Origin: Novosphingobium terrae | Lineage (GTDB): Bacteria; Pseudomonadota; Alphaproteobacteria; Sphingomonadales; Sphingomonadaceae | DNA length: 64,000 bases | Reading direction: 5' to 3' | NCBI RefSeq assembly: GCF_017163935.1 | Contig: NZ_JABVZR010000001.1 | Span: 3,720,001 to 3,784,000, forward strand | Notes under the pieces: generated by a model | Seen by the model: only the letters and a program-made list of their open reading frames with translations | Databases searched by the model: none | What the model was told of the DNA's origin: nothing | Part shown: positions 36,574 through 47,486 of the stretch, piece after piece | Numbering within the stretch: position 1 is the stretch's first letter | Layout of the letters: each line of letters opens with the position of its first letter | Position numbers and translations under genes: made by a program

Positions 36574-38127
36574 ATGAGCATCCGAATGCCCAGCCCAGAA
36601 CCCCTGTTCCCCTTCCCCGCCACCACCGAGTCGGGGCCCGATTCGCCTGCCAGCCGCGCCATGCCCGCCAACCTTGAGGCCGAGGCCGCCTTCCTTGGCG
36701 CCGTGCTGATCGACAACCGCGTGGTGGAGGAACTCAACACCCCGCTGGCCCCCACCCATTTCTTCGAGCCGGTGCATGGCCGCCTCTATGAGCGCATCCT
36801 GCAGCTGCTGGACCGCAAGGCGGTGGTCACCCCCGTGACCCTGCGCCCCTATTTCGAGAGCGATGAGGCGTTGAAGGCGCTGGGCGGCACCGCCTATCTG
36901 GCCCGCCTGACCTCAGACGGGCAGGGCCTTGTTGCGCCCCGCGTGCTGGCCGAGCAGATTTACGAGCTGGCCATGCTGCGCGAACTGGTGCGCGTGGGCC
37001 GCGAGCTGGTCGACAATGCCATCGACACCTCGCAGGAGATCGAGCCGCTGGCGCAGATCGAACGCGCCGAGGCCGCGCTCTATCAGGTGGCCGAGGGTGC
37101 TGGCGGGCAGAGCGAGGCGCAGAGCTTTTCGCAGGCGACGCGTACCGCGATCTTCAGCATTGAAAAGGCGTTCAATTCGGGCGGCCATGTCTCGGGCAAG
37201 ACCACGGGCATGAGCAGCGTGAACGCCAAGATCGGCGGTCTGCACGATTCCGACCTTATCATTCTCGCGGGTCGCCCGGGTATGGGCAAGACCTCGCTGG
37301 TGACCAACATCGCCTTCAACACGGCGGATCGCTATCAGAACGATATGGCCATCGGCATTGCGCCGGAGAAGTCTGTCGGCGCACCGGTGGCCTTCTTCAG
37401 CCTCGAAATGAGCGCCGACCAGCTGGCCACCCGTGTGCTGGCCGAGCAGTCGGGCATTTCTTCCGAAAGCCTGCGTACTGGCAAGATCAGCCGCGAGGAT
37501 TTCCAGCAGCTCTCCTTCGCCAGCCAGCGTCTGGCGCAATTGCCGCTGTTTATCGACGATACGCCGGGCCTGACCATCGCCGCTCTGCGCGCGCGTGCCC
37601 GCCGTTTGAAGCGCCGCCATGATATCGGGCTGGTGATCGTCGACTACCTTCAGCTGCTGTCCGGCACCGGCAAGGCGGGTGACAACCGCGTGAACGAAAT
37701 TTCCGAGATCAGCCGTGGTCTGAAGCAGCTGGCCAAGGAGCTGCATGTTCCCGTGATCGCGCTCTCGCAGCTCAGCCGTGCGGTGGAGCAGCGTGAGGAC
37801 AAGCGTCCCCTGCTTTCCGACCTTCGTGAATCGGGCTCGATCGAGCAGGACGCCGATATGGTGTGGTTCGTCTTCCGCGAGGATTACTACCACAAGGCCC
37901 GCGAGCCCAAGGAGCCCACCCCCACCGATCCGCCCGCCGTGCACGAACAGCACATGCAATGGGCGCAGGAAATGGAGCGCCTGAACGGTCTGGCCGAGCT
38001 GATCGTGGCCAAGCAGCGCCACGGTTCGACCGGCAAGGTGCGCCTGCGCTTCGAGGCGCGGATCACCAAGTTCAGCGATCTGGCGCCCGAGGATATGGCC
38101 GGTTACAGTCAGGATGACGACGAGTGA
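36574..38127 (+). CDS. dnaB: Replicative DNA helicase DnaB
   Basis: A protein of 517 aa. The N-terminal domain starts NLEAEAAFLGAVLIDNRVVE. The RecA-like C-terminal domain has Walker A LAGRPGMGKTS (about residues 231-241), VAFFSLEMSADQLATRVLAE, Walker B VIVDYLQLLSG, and RVNEISEISRGLKQLAKELH with the conserved C-terminal signature LIVAKQRHGSTGKVRLRFEA. It unwinds DNA at the replication fork. The start is uncertain: ATGs at 36574 and 36586 lack strong ribosome sites. A short insert (residues about 258-266, IAPEKSVGAPVAF) precedes the SLEMS motif. Confidence 0.95.
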   Translation: MSIRMPSPEPLFPFPATTESGPDSPASRAMPANLEAEAAFLGAVLIDNRVVEELNTPLAPTHFFEPVHGRLYERILQLLDRKAVVTPVTLRPYFESDEALKALGGTAYLARLTSDGQGLVAPRVLAEQIYELAMLRELVRVGRELVDNAIDTSQEIEPLAQIERAEAALYQVAEGAGGQSEAQSFSQATRTAIFSIEKAFNSGGHVSGKTTGMSSVNAKIGGLHDSDLIILAGRPGMGKTSLVTNIAFNTADRYQNDMAIGIAPEKSVGAPVAFFSLEMSADQLATRVLAEQSGISSESLRTGKISREDFQQLSFASQRLAQLPLFIDDTPGLTIAALRARARRLKRRHDIGLVIVDYLQLLSGTGKAGDNRVNEISEISRGLKQLAKELHVPVIALSQLSRAVEQREDKRPLLSDLRESGSIEQDADMVWFVFREDYYHKAREPKEPTPTDPPAVHEQHMQWAQEMERLNGLAELIVAKQRHGSTGKVRLRFEARITKFSDLAPEDMAGYSQDDDE

Positions 38128-38138
38128 CGAGACGAATC

Positions 38139-38167
38139 CTTGACTTTTGGGGCTTCGCTGCCTAGCT
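38139..38167 (+). promoter_or_regulatory. Candidate sigma70 promoter for rpoZ
   Basis: CTTGAC (38139-38144) and CTAGCT (38162-38167) are separated by 17 bp. The pattern matches the alphaproteobacterial housekeeping consensus and lies in the dnaB-rpoZ gap, about 47 bp before the rpoZ start codon. Confidence 0.55.
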
Positions 38168-38213
38168 GCCCTATTCCCGAGAGATTCTCGCAGCCCTTTT
38201 TACGGAGTGCTCC

Positions 38214-38558
38214 ATGGCACGCGTCACCGTCGAAGATTGCGTCGACAAGATTCCCAACCGTTTCGATCTCGTGCTGCTGGCCGCCCAGCGCGCCCGCGAA
38301 ATCTCGGGCGGCGCCGAGCTGACCCTTGAGCGCGACCGCGACAAGAACCCGGTCGTCGCCCTGCGCGAAATCGCCGAAGAGAACGTCACCCCCAAGGTGC
38401 TCAAGGAAGCCCTCGTCACCTCGCTGCAGCGCGTGCTGCCCGATGATGACGATGAGGTTGATGACATCGGCTCGCTGTCGCAGCAGGCCGAGGCTCTGCG
38501 AATCACCGCCGCCGCGCCGGTGCGCAACACCTCGCTGGGTGGCGATTACGACGGCTGA
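38214..38558 (+). CDS. rpoZ: RNA polymerase omega subunit
   Basis: A protein of 114 aa starting [20 protein letters not shown], the omega signature, with [18 protein letters not shown] and [14 protein letters not shown]. It stabilises the beta' subunit during RNA polymerase assembly. The acidic segment [10 protein letters not shown] at about residues 77-86 is typical of alphaproteobacterial omega. GGAG precedes the ATG. It is followed by a classical terminator. Confidence 0.96.
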   Translation: MARVTVEDCVDKIPNRFDLVLLAAQRAREISGGAELTLERDRDKNPVVALREIAEENVTPKVLKEALVTSLQRVLPDDDDEVDDIGSLSQQAEALRITAAAPVRNTSLGGDYDG

Positions 38559-38583
38559 TGTTCGGCTGATCGTGGTTTAACGG

Positions 38584-38620
38584 AACCCCGCCGGGCTTGG
38601 GCCCTGGCGGGGTTTTGTTT
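38584..38620 (+). terminator. Rho-independent terminator after rpoZ
   Basis: AACCCCGCC (38584-38592) pairs with GGCGGGGTT (38606-38614) around GGGCTTGGGCCCT, and the hairpin is followed by TTGTTTT. It would also serve the convergent Nudix gene, whose stop is at 38627. Confidence 0.9.
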
Positions 38621-38626
38621 TGGCCG

Positions 38627-39205
38627 TCAATCTTGTGACGCGGCCCACAGTTCCGGTCTGCGCAGCAGCAGAGCCTGTGCCAGAATCAGTGTCTTGGCAT
38701 CGGTTAATTCGCCAGCCAGCACCAGATCGCGCAGGTGATCCAGCGTGATCTCATGCACGGTGATGTTTTCATCCTCATGCAGGGCGCCACCGCCCTCACC
38801 GATGCGATCCTCGCTTGAATAGGGCGTGAGATAGAGCTGAATCCGCTCGGTGGAGACCGGGCACAGGCTCCACATATTGGTCACCGGCTCCAGTTCGGAA
38901 ATGCGCAGACCGCCTTCCTCAAGAGCCTCCTCGATGATGCGCTTGTCTGGCGCCATGCCCCCCAGATTGCCCGCAATCGCCTCCAGCAGAGGCGCTTCGC
39001 CCGCAGCCAGAACGCCCGCACGCGGCTGCTCGATCAGCATGCAGACGCGGCGGACCGGATCATAGGGCAAGACTGCCGCCGCCGAGCCATTGTCGATCAG
39101 GTGACGCTCCACGCGCACGCCATCGGGCATCTCCACCTCAAGGCGGGAAAAGCGATACCAGCCGTCATAGATCAGGGTCTGGTTGGTGATGCGGGCCTGG
39201 GTCAT
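38627..39205 (-). CDS. Nudix hydrolase with degenerate Nudix box
   Basis: A protein of 192 aa of the ADP-ribose/GDP-mannose pyrophosphatase type: VLPYDPVRRVCMLIEQPRAG, then EAIAGNLGGMAPDKRII...EEALEEGGLRISELEPV. The Nudix box keeps the metal-binding EExG but the canonical first Glu and the Arg of REUxEE are replaced and one position is missing. It may hydrolyse a nucleoside diphosphate derivative or have altered activity. The start is at MTQARITNQ; the frame is open further upstream towards TH element C. It is convergent with rpoZ. Confidence 0.8.
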   Translation of the reverse strand: MTQARITNQTLIYDGWYRFSRLEVEMPDGVRVERHLIDNGSAAAVLPYDPVRRVCMLIEQPRAGVLAAGEAPLLEAIAGNLGGMAPDKRIIEEALEEGGLRISELEPVTNMWSLCPVSTERIQLYLTPYSSEDRIGEGGGALHEDENITVHEITLDHLRDLVLAGELTDAKTLILAQALLLRRPELWAASQD

Positions 39206-39272
39206 GGTGGGCAGGCTTATCGGGTTGCAGGCTTGTTGCAAGTGCGAAAGGGCTTTGAAGAAAGGAGGCAAT

Positions 39273-39881
39273 GCGAGGGTGTTACACCCTCGCGCTCCCG
39301 TTAATGTCTGCCTTGCGCAGCGGGTTCAGCCTTGTGCCCGGATTGCCGGGCCGCAGGCTTTGGATTTGCCTGCGCGGCCCGTCAGGCGATAGCGCTGCAT
39401 CTCAAGATCGCCGCGTGCATAAAGATCGGTACCCGGCGGCACCGGGATCGTCTCGATATAGACTGCGCCCGCCTTGGACGCAGCCCTTTGCGAGGCGAGA
39501 TTGTCAGGCCGGATCATGATCCAGAGTTCGCGCAGATCATGCCGCTCAGCCAGCATCACGATCTGCCTGAGCGCCATCGCCGCATAACCATGCCCGCGAT
39601 GCTCGGCCTCCACCGCATATCCGACATGGCCAATATAGTGCACAGCCTCCGCATCGCCGATCCGCAAGCGCATCGTGCCGACGGCCACATCATCAGCCAC
39701 GATGTTGTAATGTTCGGCCGCAAGCCAGTTGCGGGCAGGATCTGCGGCAATCACCGCCTGCAGGACAAGCTCGACGGGCATAAACCCCTCCAGCACGACA
39801 AAGAGGCAAGAAGCAAGGATCGGGCGCCACCACCCTATAGCCGGAAGACGTCATGGGAGCGCGAGGGGGTAACCCCCTCGC
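39273..39881 (+). repeat. TH element, copy C, carrying a GNAT gene
   Basis: The left half begins with the palindrome at 39273-39293 (stem GCGAGGGTG/CACCCTCGC, loop TTA), the GCGCTCCC boundary, TTAATGTCTGCCTTGCGC and the internal repeat (GGGCCGCAGGC...GCCTGCGCGGCCC, 39353-39390). The right half resumes after the GNAT start with GCAAGGATCGGGCGCCACCA, CCGGAAGACGTCATGGGAGC and the palindrome at 39861-39881 (loop TAA). The gene at 39326-39781 lies between the halves, reading towards the left end. Confidence 0.85.
39326..39781 (-). CDS. GNAT-family N-acetyltransferase carried in a TH element
   Basis: A protein of 151 aa. The GNAT core has VGTMRLRIGDAEAVHYIGHV, the acetyl-CoA loop VEAEHRGHGYAAMALRQIVM (Q/RxxGxG/A equivalent RGHGYA) and MIRPDNLASQRAASKAGAVY. 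It acetylates an unknown amine. GGAGGGG sits just upstream of the ATG at 39781; a GTG lies 15 nt before it. The last ~20 residues (from about YRLTGRAGKSKACGP to the stop) are encoded by the left half of TH element C, including its internal repeat, and the TGA lies in the conserved GGGTTCAGCC motif. Confidence 0.85.
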   Translation of the reverse strand: MPVELVLQAVIAADPARNWLAAEHYNIVADDVAVGTMRLRIGDAEAVHYIGHVGYAVEAEHRGHGYAAMALRQIVMLAERHDLRELWIMIRPDNLASQRAASKAGAVYIETIPVPPGTDLYARGDLEMQRYRLTGRAGKSKACGPAIRAQG

Positions 39882-39973
39882 ATCCATCCTTCTTCAAAAC
39901 CCACTGGAAACAGACAAAAGAAAACGCCCCGAGAATCCTCCCGGAGCGCCTTCCCTCGCTGTCTTGTCAAAAA

Positions 39974-41926
<1,953 letters not shown>

Positions 41927-41950
41927 CGCGCGGTCCTTTCCAGAGGATCA

Positions 41951-41978
41951 ATGTAGGAGCCCGGCGCTGAATGACAAG
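41951..41978 (-). promoter_or_regulatory. Candidate sigma70 promoter for ftsH
   Basis: On the minus strand CTTGTC (plus 41973-41978) is 16 bp from CTACAT (plus 41951-41956). It fits the alphaproteobacterial pattern and sits about 25 bp before the ftsH start codon, giving a short leader. Confidence 0.5.
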
Positions 41979-42061
41979 CTAACACGCACAGCGGATTCGC
42001 ACAGGATTGCAGAAGATCTGCGGGCGGGCATGCTTAACGCACCCCGCCCGCGTCTTTTTTG

Positions 42062-42156
42062 GCCAATCTGCTGCGCAGATTGGCAGTGCGGCACCGGCCC
42101 ACTCCCCCGGCCCGGCCACCCACAGCATACCACGATGGGTAGCCGGGCCGGGGGAG
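42062..42156 (-). terminator. Two strong hairpins between ftsH and the CsgG/SH3 gene
   Basis: CTCCCCCGGCCCGGC-C-ACCCA (42102-42122) pairs with TGGGT-A-GCCGGGCCGGGGGAG (42136-42156), 20 of 21 pairs around a 13-nt loop. A second dyad GCCAATCTGC-TGC-GCAGATTGGC lies at 42062-42084. They follow the stop of the minus-strand gene at 42177 and probably end its transcript before the ftsH promoter. There is no T run downstream on that strand. Confidence 0.6.
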
Positions 42157-42176
42157 CGGCCCGATGCCGCCGCAGA

Positions 42177-43163
42177 TTACTGCCCCGAAGGCGTCGGCCC
42201 CAGCTTGGTGTTCAGCACCCAGCCGACATTGTCGTTCTCGTCGGCCACTTCCCACCACAGGCCCTGCTTGTTGCCGGTGGGATAGAGGATCGCACCGGGC
42301 GCCAGGCTGCGCACGGTGGCGCCGGTGGCGGCAGGGGTCTTGCGCATCACCACCGGGGCAATCGCCTGGAAGGTCTTGGCGGGGGTGGCTTCCGCCGTGC
42401 CCGTCGAGCCCGGCTGCAGCCCGCCAAGCTGGTTCACCAGCTTGGCATAGGCATCGAGGAAGGACATGGTCACGATGCGACCGATGTCGGTGTTGTCATA
42501 GCCGCCGCCGACCAGACCCACCGCGCCGCTGCCGAAGAAGCCGCCGCCACCGCCGCCGAAGCTGATGCTGTTCTTGGCAGCGTAACCCTCGGTGGTGGCG
42601 ATGGTTTCGGTGGTCCGCACATTGGTGACCGAGAGAACGGTGTTGGCCTCCATCTTGCGGCTGTGGATGCCGCCCAGCACCGCGCCGAAGCCGCCGCCGA
42701 CCAGACCGCCAAGGCCAGCGCCCACGCGCGAGCCCGAGGCATTGGCATTGGCGCCCTGCACCTCGGCCTGAAGCACGTAATCGGCAGCCTTGATCTGGCC
42801 CTGACCGACGTTGGAACCACGCTGATGGCCCAGATCGCCGGCAATATCGCGCTCACGCTGGGCGGCCTGCAGGCCAGAGCCGCGATCGACGATGTTGAAG
42901 CAGCCCGAACGCTGCACGATCACCTTGAGCAGCTTCTGCGGCGGGGCCAGATTGTACTGGGTCCAGCCGCGCGCATCATCACCATCGACGATCGAGATGG
43001 TGCCCAGCTTGCGCACGCAATGCGGCACGTCATCAAGCGCCTGGCGCTGGTTCTTTTCCGCCTTGGAGGGGGCGGCCTGCGCCAGCGCGATATCGGGCGC
43101 CATCAGGGCGAGCGTGGAAACAGCGGCCGAAAAGGCCGTCACGGCGTTCAGGATCTTGTGCAT
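42177..43163 (-). CDS. Secreted CsgG/HfaB-like protein with C-terminal SH3-type domain
   Basis: A protein of 328 aa with a signal peptide ending near ALAQAA. The middle part (KLGTISIVDGDDARGWTQ, KVIVQRSGCFNIVDRGSGLQ, KAADYVLQAEVQGANANASG, a Gly-rich GLGGLVGGGFGAVLGG, and YDNTDIGRIVTMSFLDAYAK) follows the CsgG-family pattern of envelope assembly proteins. The C-terminus (ATVRSLAPGAILYPTGNKQG...VGWVLNTKLGP) is a bacterial SH3 fold. It is probably periplasmic or outer-membrane associated; the partner is unknown. There is no lipobox Cys. GGGGG precedes the ATG. Confidence 0.78.
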   Translation of the reverse strand: MHKILNAVTAFSAAVSTLALMAPDIALAQAAPSKAEKNQRQALDDVPHCVRKLGTISIVDGDDARGWTQYNLAPPQKLLKVIVQRSGCFNIVDRGSGLQAAQRERDIAGDLGHQRGSNVGQGQIKAADYVLQAEVQGANANASGSRVGAGLGGLVGGGFGAVLGGIHSRKMEANTVLSVTNVRTTETIATTEGYAAKNSISFGGGGGGFFGSGAVGLVGGGYDNTDIGRIVTMSFLDAYAKLVNQLGGLQPGSTGTAEATPAKTFQAIAPVVMRKTPAATGATVRSLAPGAILYPTGNKQGLWWEVADENDNVGWVLNTKLGPTPSGQ

Positions 43164-43337
43164 GGAACCCCCGTTGGTCGCCGGCCCCGGGGGAGACCGG
43201 CCTTCATACTCTGGGGAGCGCTGATGCCAGAAGCCGATGCTAAGAATCAATAAAAATTACATAGAGAGCCTGCGCTTTACCGCAGAGTTGAAGGTCCCAT
43301 TCGTAATCATCTTGCGCAATTTGCTAAACAACAAGGG

Positions 43338-43946
43338 TCAATCACCGTGACGCTTGAGCAGGAACACGGCATGTTCGGCGCGCCAGTTGGCGGCGGCGGC
43401 CCCGGTTAAAGCATCGCCTTCCAGAAACCATGCGCCTTCCACCGCGATGCCGCGCTGGGCAACAAAATCACGGAAGTCGGCGACGGTAAGATGGTGAATA
43501 TTAGGGGTTTCATACCAGGCGACGGGCAGCAGCCGCGTCACCGGCATCCGCCCGCCCCACAGCAGCGAGAGCCGCACCCGCCAATGCGCGAAATTGGGGA
43601 AGCTGACGAATGCCCGCCGCCCGATGCGCAGCAATTGCTCCATCACCAGATCGGGGCGCTTGGTGGTCTGCAGGGTCTGCGAGAGGATGGCATAATCGAA
43701 ACTGTCGTCCGGATAGAAGGACAGGTCGGTGTCGGCATCGCCCTGAATCGCCGAAAGGCCGCGCGCCACGCAGGCGGCGACATTGGCCGGTTCCAGCTCC
43801 AGACCGCGCGCGTCGCAATCGCGACCATCGCGCAAAGCCGCCATCAGCGTGCCGTCGCCGCAGCCGACATCCAGCACACGGGCGCCGGGCGCGACATTCT
43901 GGGCGATCACCGCCAGATCGGGGCGCAGAACCTGGGAACTCGTCAT
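43338..43946 (-). CDS. metW: Methionine biosynthesis protein MetW
   Basis: A protein of 202 aa. The methyltransferase-like motif is [15 protein letters not shown], with family signatures [20 protein letters not shown] and [20 protein letters not shown]. MetW works with MetX in the acylation step of methionine synthesis in proteobacteria. Its ATG overlaps the metX stop (ATGA), indicating tight coupling. The 174 bp upstream of the neighbouring gene (43164-43337) show nothing else. Confidence 0.94.
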   Translation of the reverse strand: MTSSQVLRPDLAVIAQNVAPGARVLDVGCGDGTLMAALRDGRDCDARGLELEPANVAACVARGLSAIQGDADTDLSFYPDDSFDYAILSQTLQTTKRPDLVMEQLLRIGRRAFVSFPNFAHWRVRLSLLWGGRMPVTRLLPVAWYETPNIHHLTVADFRDFVAQRGIAVEGAWFLEGDALTGAAAANWRAEHAVFLLKRHGD

Positions 43947-45091
43947 CGCAGCAGAAATCCTTCGATCACCCGGTCGAGCGCGGGCACGTCGAGCAGGAAG
44001 CTGTCATGACCGAAGGGCGCGGACAGCTCCATAAAGGACACCGGGGCCCCCGCCGCATTCAGCGCATGAGCGATGGAGCGCGATTCGCTGGTGGGATAGA
44101 GCCAGTCGGTGTCGAACGACACAAGGCAGAAGCGCGAATTTACGCCCTTGAAGGCCTCGGCCAGACGGCCCGGCAGATCGTCCTCGCCATGGCCCTCGGC
44201 GAGGTCGAAATAGCTCATCGCCTTGGTGATATAGAGGTAGGAATTGGCATCGAAGCGCCCGGTGAAGCTCTCGCCCTGATAGCGCAGATAGCTTTCCACC
44301 TGAAAATCCGCGCCGAAACCGAAGCTTTTCGCCTCGCGGTTCTGCAACCGCCGCCCGAATTTCTCCGAGAGGCTTGCCTCGGAGAGATAGGTGATATGCG
44401 CCGCCATGCGCGCCACGGCGAGGCCCGCATCGGGGCTGTTGCCGGTGCCGTGGTAAGCGCCGCCCTGCCAGTGGGGATCGGCCATGATCGCCTGACGGCC
44501 CAGCTCCTGAAAGGCGATGTTCTGCACCGGCATCGCCGCCGTGCTGGCCAGCACCAGCACGCGTTTCGCCATATCGGGCCAATTCACCGAGAGCGAGAGC
44601 GCCTGCATCCCGCCCATGCTGCCGCCGATCACCGCATAGAGGTTCTCCACCCCCAGAGCCTTCAGCAGCAGAACATGCGCCCGCACCATATCGCGGATGG
44701 TGATCACCGGGAAACGCGGGCCATAGGGCTGACCATCGGGCGCGAGGCTGCTCGGCCCCGTGGTGCCCATGCAGCTGCCCAGCACATTGGGGCAGATCAC
44801 ATAGAAACGGTCGGTGTCGATCGGCAGGCCGGGGCCGACCATGCGGCTCCACCAGCCGGGCTTGCCGGTGATGGGATGCGGCGTCGCCACATGTTGATCG
44901 CCGGTGGTGGCGTGGCAGATCAATATGGCGTTGTCGCGCGCTTCATTCAGCGTGCCATAGGTTTCATAGGCGATGCGCACGCCATGCAGCACCTGCCCGC
45001 CGTCCAGCTCCAAGGGCTGTTCGAGGTCATATGTGGCGCCGACTGCGTTAAGCGGGTTCTCGATGGGCAGGATCGCGCTGGTGTCCGACAT
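43943..45091 (-). CDS. metX: Homoserine O-acyltransferase MetX
   Basis: A protein of 382 aa, alpha/beta hydrolase fold. The nucleophile elbow is [11 protein letters not shown] (Ser about residue 155), with upstream signatures [12 protein letters not shown] and [14 protein letters not shown]; catalytic Asp and His are in FDTDWLYP and GHDSFLLD. It activates homoserine with an acyl group for methionine synthesis; acetyl versus succinyl preference cannot be fixed by eye. It is co-transcribed with metW and divergent from hisC. No SAM riboswitch was recognised upstream. Confidence 0.94.
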   Translation of the reverse strand: MSDTSAILPIENPLNAVGATYDLEQPLELDGGQVLHGVRIAYETYGTLNEARDNAILICHATTGDQHVATPHPITGKPGWWSRMVGPGLPIDTDRFYVICPNVLGSCMGTTGPSSLAPDGQPYGPRFPVITIRDMVRAHVLLLKALGVENLYAVIGGSMGGMQALSLSVNWPDMAKRVLVLASTAAMPVQNIAFQELGRQAIMADPHWQGGAYHGTGNSPDAGLAVARMAAHITYLSEASLSEKFGRRLQNREAKSFGFGADFQVESYLRYQGESFTGRFDANSYLYITKAMSYFDLAEGHGEDDLPGRLAEAFKGVNSRFCLVSFDTDWLYPTSESRSIAHALNAAGAPVSFMELSAPFGHDSFLLDVPALDRVIEGFLLR

Positions 45092-45157
45092 GATGGCGCA
45101 CGACTTGGGACTTTGCCCCCGCCCTGTCAATTGCGAGTGCGTCGATCCTGCGCCGAA

Positions 45158-45246
45158 GCATTTTCGAGTTGCCCGGCAACGGGCAACGGCTCGGAAAATG
45201 CGACCATCAAAAACAGATCATTTTCACCGCATGTGAAAATGATCTA
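45158..45246. repeat. Paired palindromes between metX and hisC, ending GATCTAGAGC
   Basis: First hairpin 45158-45201: outer stem GCATTTTCGAG/CTCGGAAAATGC (one bulge) enclosing TTGCCCG/CGGGCAA. Second hairpin 45216-45244: perfect 12-bp stem GATCATTTTCAC/GTGAAAATGATC with loop CGCAT. The end GATCTAGAGC resembles, in reverse, the GATGCTCTAG ends at 2.08 and 24.38 kb, so it is probably the same repeat class. It lies in the divergent promoter region. Confidence 0.65.
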
Positions 45247-45260
45247 GAGCCCCCCGCATC

Positions 45261-46367
45261 ATGAGCAAGCGTCCCGAACCCAAATCATGGATCAGCGCGA
45301 TCCACGCCTATGTCCCCGGCAAGAGCAAGGGCACTGACGGCAAGCCGCTGATCAAGCTGTCGGCCAATGAGAACCCGCTGGGCACCAGCCATGCGGCCTT
45401 GGAGGCACGCGCCCATGCCGCCGCCCCTTCGCTCTATCCCGATCCCGACAGCAAGGATCTGCGCGAGGCTTTGGGCAAGCTGAACGGCATCGATCCGTCG
45501 CGCATCGTGATGGGCACCGGTTCGGACGAATTGCTGCATATCGCCGCCCAAGCCTATGCCGGGCCGGGCGATGAGATCATCTATGTCCGCTACGGCTTCT
45601 CGGTCTATGATATTGCCGCGCGCCGCTGCGGGGCAGTGCCGGTGGTGGCGCCCGATCTGGATTACGGCACCGATGTCGATGCGCTGCTGGCGCTGGTGAG
45701 CGAAAAGACCCGCGTGGTCTTCGTGGCCAACCCCAACAACCCCACCGGCAGCTATTTGCCCAAGGGCGAGATCGCCCGCCTGCACGCCGGCCTGCCCGGC
45801 GATGTGCTGCTGGTGATCGATCAGGCCTATGCCGAATATGTCGCGCCCGAGGACGAGGATGGCGCTCTGGCGCTGGCCGAAGCCCACGACAACGTGCTGG
45901 TGACGCGCACCTTCTCCAAGATCTACGGCCTTGCGGGCGAACGCCTTGGCTGGGCCACCGGCGCCGCGCCGCTGGTCGATGCGCTCAACCGCATTCGCGG
46001 GCCCTTCAACCTGTCGAACAGCGCGCAGGCCATGGGGCTGGCGGCGGTGGCGGATCAGGACTTTGTGGAAAGCTCGCGCCTCCACAATCTGGCCGAGCGC
46101 ACGCGGTTTGTTGAGCAATTGAACGCCCTGTCGAACCATGGCGTGCGCCCGCTGCCGTCTCAGGCGAACTTCGTGCTGATCCTGTTCAACGGCAAGCTGA
46201 GTGCCGAAACGGTCTACAACGGGCTGATGGAGCACGGCTACATCACCCGCTGGCTGCCGGGGCAAGGCCTGCCCGATGCGCTGCGCATCACCATCGGCAC
46301 GGCGCAGCAAATGGATGAGATCGCCGCAGCCATCCGGTCCATGGTTCCGGGTGAATCCGGCGCATGA
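45261..46367 (+). CDS. hisC: Histidinol-phosphate aminotransferase
   Basis: A protein of 368 aa, class-II PLP aminotransferase. Signatures are [53 protein letters not shown] and the PLP-Lys motif [17 protein letters not shown]. It makes histidinol phosphate, and in organisms with TyrA of this type often also transaminates prephenate or phenylpyruvate in aromatic amino acid synthesis. Its stop overlaps the tyrA start (ATGA), supporting the dual role. Confidence 0.92.
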   Translation: MSKRPEPKSWISAIHAYVPGKSKGTDGKPLIKLSANENPLGTSHAALEARAHAAAPSLYPDPDSKDLREALGKLNGIDPSRIVMGTGSDELLHIAAQAYAGPGDEIIYVRYGFSVYDIAARRCGAVPVVAPDLDYGTDVDALLALVSEKTRVVFVANPNNPTGSYLPKGEIARLHAGLPGDVLLVIDQAYAEYVAPEDEDGALALAEAHDNVLVTRTFSKIYGLAGERLGWATGAAPLVDALNRIRGPFNLSNSAQAMGLAAVADQDFVESSRLHNLAERTRFVEQLNALSNHGVRPLPSQANFVLILFNGKLSAETVYNGLMEHGYITRWLPGQGLPDALRITIGTAQQMDEIAAAIRSMVPGESGA

Positions 46368-47272
46368 GCGACGTGCCCTTTACCAAGGTCGCGATCATCG
46401 GTCTGGGTCTGCAAGGCGGGTCGATCGGCCTTGCCCTGCGTGAGCATGCCCCGGCCATTGCCACCACCGGCTATGACCGCAACCCCGAAACCCGCGCCCG
46501 CGCCGCCGAGCGCGGGCTGGTCGGCACCGTAGCGGAGTCCGCGACCGAAGCCGTCACCGGTGCCGATCTGGTGATCTTCTGCGTGCCGCCTCTGGCCATG
46601 GGCGATGCCGCACGCGAATGCGCCCCGGCGCTCTCGCCCGATGCGCTGATCTCCGATGTCGGCTCCAGCAAGGTCACCGTGGCGCGCGCTCTGGGCGAGG
46701 CCCTGCCCGAGCATCTGGTGATCCCCGCCCACCCCGTGGCAGGCACCGAGAACTCCGGACCGGACGCAGGCTTTGCCAGCCTGTTTCATGGCCGCTGGTG
46801 CATCATCACCCCGCCCGAAGGCGCGGACGCCGCCAAGGTCCAAGGCCTCTCCGCCCTGTGGCAGGCCATCGGCGCCAGGGTCGAGATCATGGATGCCGCG
46901 CACCATGATCTGGTCCTCGCCATCACCAGCCACCTGCCGCATCTGATCGCCTACACCATCGTCGGCACCGCGGACGACCTGCAGGAAGTGACCCAGAGCG
47001 AAGTCATCAAATACTCCGCAGGCGGCTTCCGAGATTTCACCCGCATCGCGGCGTCAGACCCTACCATGTGGCGCGACGTGTTCCTCTCCAACCGCGACGC
47101 GGTGCTGGCCATGCTGCAGGTCTTCACCGAGGATTTGACGGAGCTGCAAAAGGCCATCCGCCTCGGCGATGGCGACAAGCTGTTCGACCATTTCACCCGC
47201 ACCCGCGCCATCCGCCGCTCGATCATCGAGCAGGGGCAGGATGATGCGCGGCCGAATTTCGGGCGGCAGTAA
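46364..47272 (+). CDS. tyrA: Prephenate/arogenate dehydrogenase
   Basis: A protein of 302 aa. The N-terminal dinucleotide-binding motif is [19 protein letters not shown]. Family signatures include [33 protein letters not shown] with the catalytic His, and [15 protein letters not shown] and [16 protein letters not shown]. It is the monofunctional cyclohexadienyl dehydrogenase of tyrosine synthesis with no chorismate mutase domain. It is coupled to hisC. A TH element D palindrome lies 24 bp after the stop and may end the transcript. Confidence 0.94.
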   Translation: MSDVPFTKVAIIGLGLQGGSIGLALREHAPAIATTGYDRNPETRARAAERGLVGTVAESATEAVTGADLVIFCVPPLAMGDAARECAPALSPDALISDVGSSKVTVARALGEALPEHLVIPAHPVAGTENSGPDAGFASLFHGRWCIITPPEGADAAKVQGLSALWQAIGARVEIMDAAHHDLVLAITSHLPHLIAYTIVGTADDLQEVTQSEVIKYSAGGFRDFTRIAASDPTMWRDVFLSNRDAVLAMLQVFTEDLTELQKAIRLGDGDKLFDHFTRTRAIRRSIIEQGQDDARPNFGRQ

Positions 47273-47403
47273 GAGGTTTAAGAAGAAGGATAAGTGCGAG
47301 GGGATTATCCCCTCGCGCTCCCATGACGTCTCCCGACGCAAGGGCAGTGGTTCCCGGTCGTTGTGCCCTGTCTCTCTGTTGACCTCATTGGCCATCGATC
47401 ATA

Positions 47404-47470
47404 TCTGATCCCTGCGGCGACCACGTTCCCGCTCCCCTTCGGGACTCAAGACCGGGACGGCCCGGCGGTT
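47404..47470 (+). promoter_or_regulatory. Possible guanidine-II-type riboswitch hairpin in the SMR leader
   Basis: A hairpin CCGGG-ACGG-CCCGG (47452-47465) shows the ACGR tetraloop that defines guanidine-II (mini-ykkC) hairpins and lies 21 nt before a Gdx-type guanidinium exporter gene, the usual target. A second ACGR hairpin is expected just upstream but was not found; the nearest stem (TCCC-CTTC-GGGA, about 47433-47444) has the wrong loop. The call is therefore tentative. Confidence 0.4.
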
Positions 47471-47486
47471 TTCGAAGGATGTTGCC

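Noticed and set aside
45092..45260. SAM riboswitch upstream of metX
   Set aside because: The conserved SAM-II or other SAM-aptamer sequence was not seen in the leader; the palindromes there fit an interspersed repeat.
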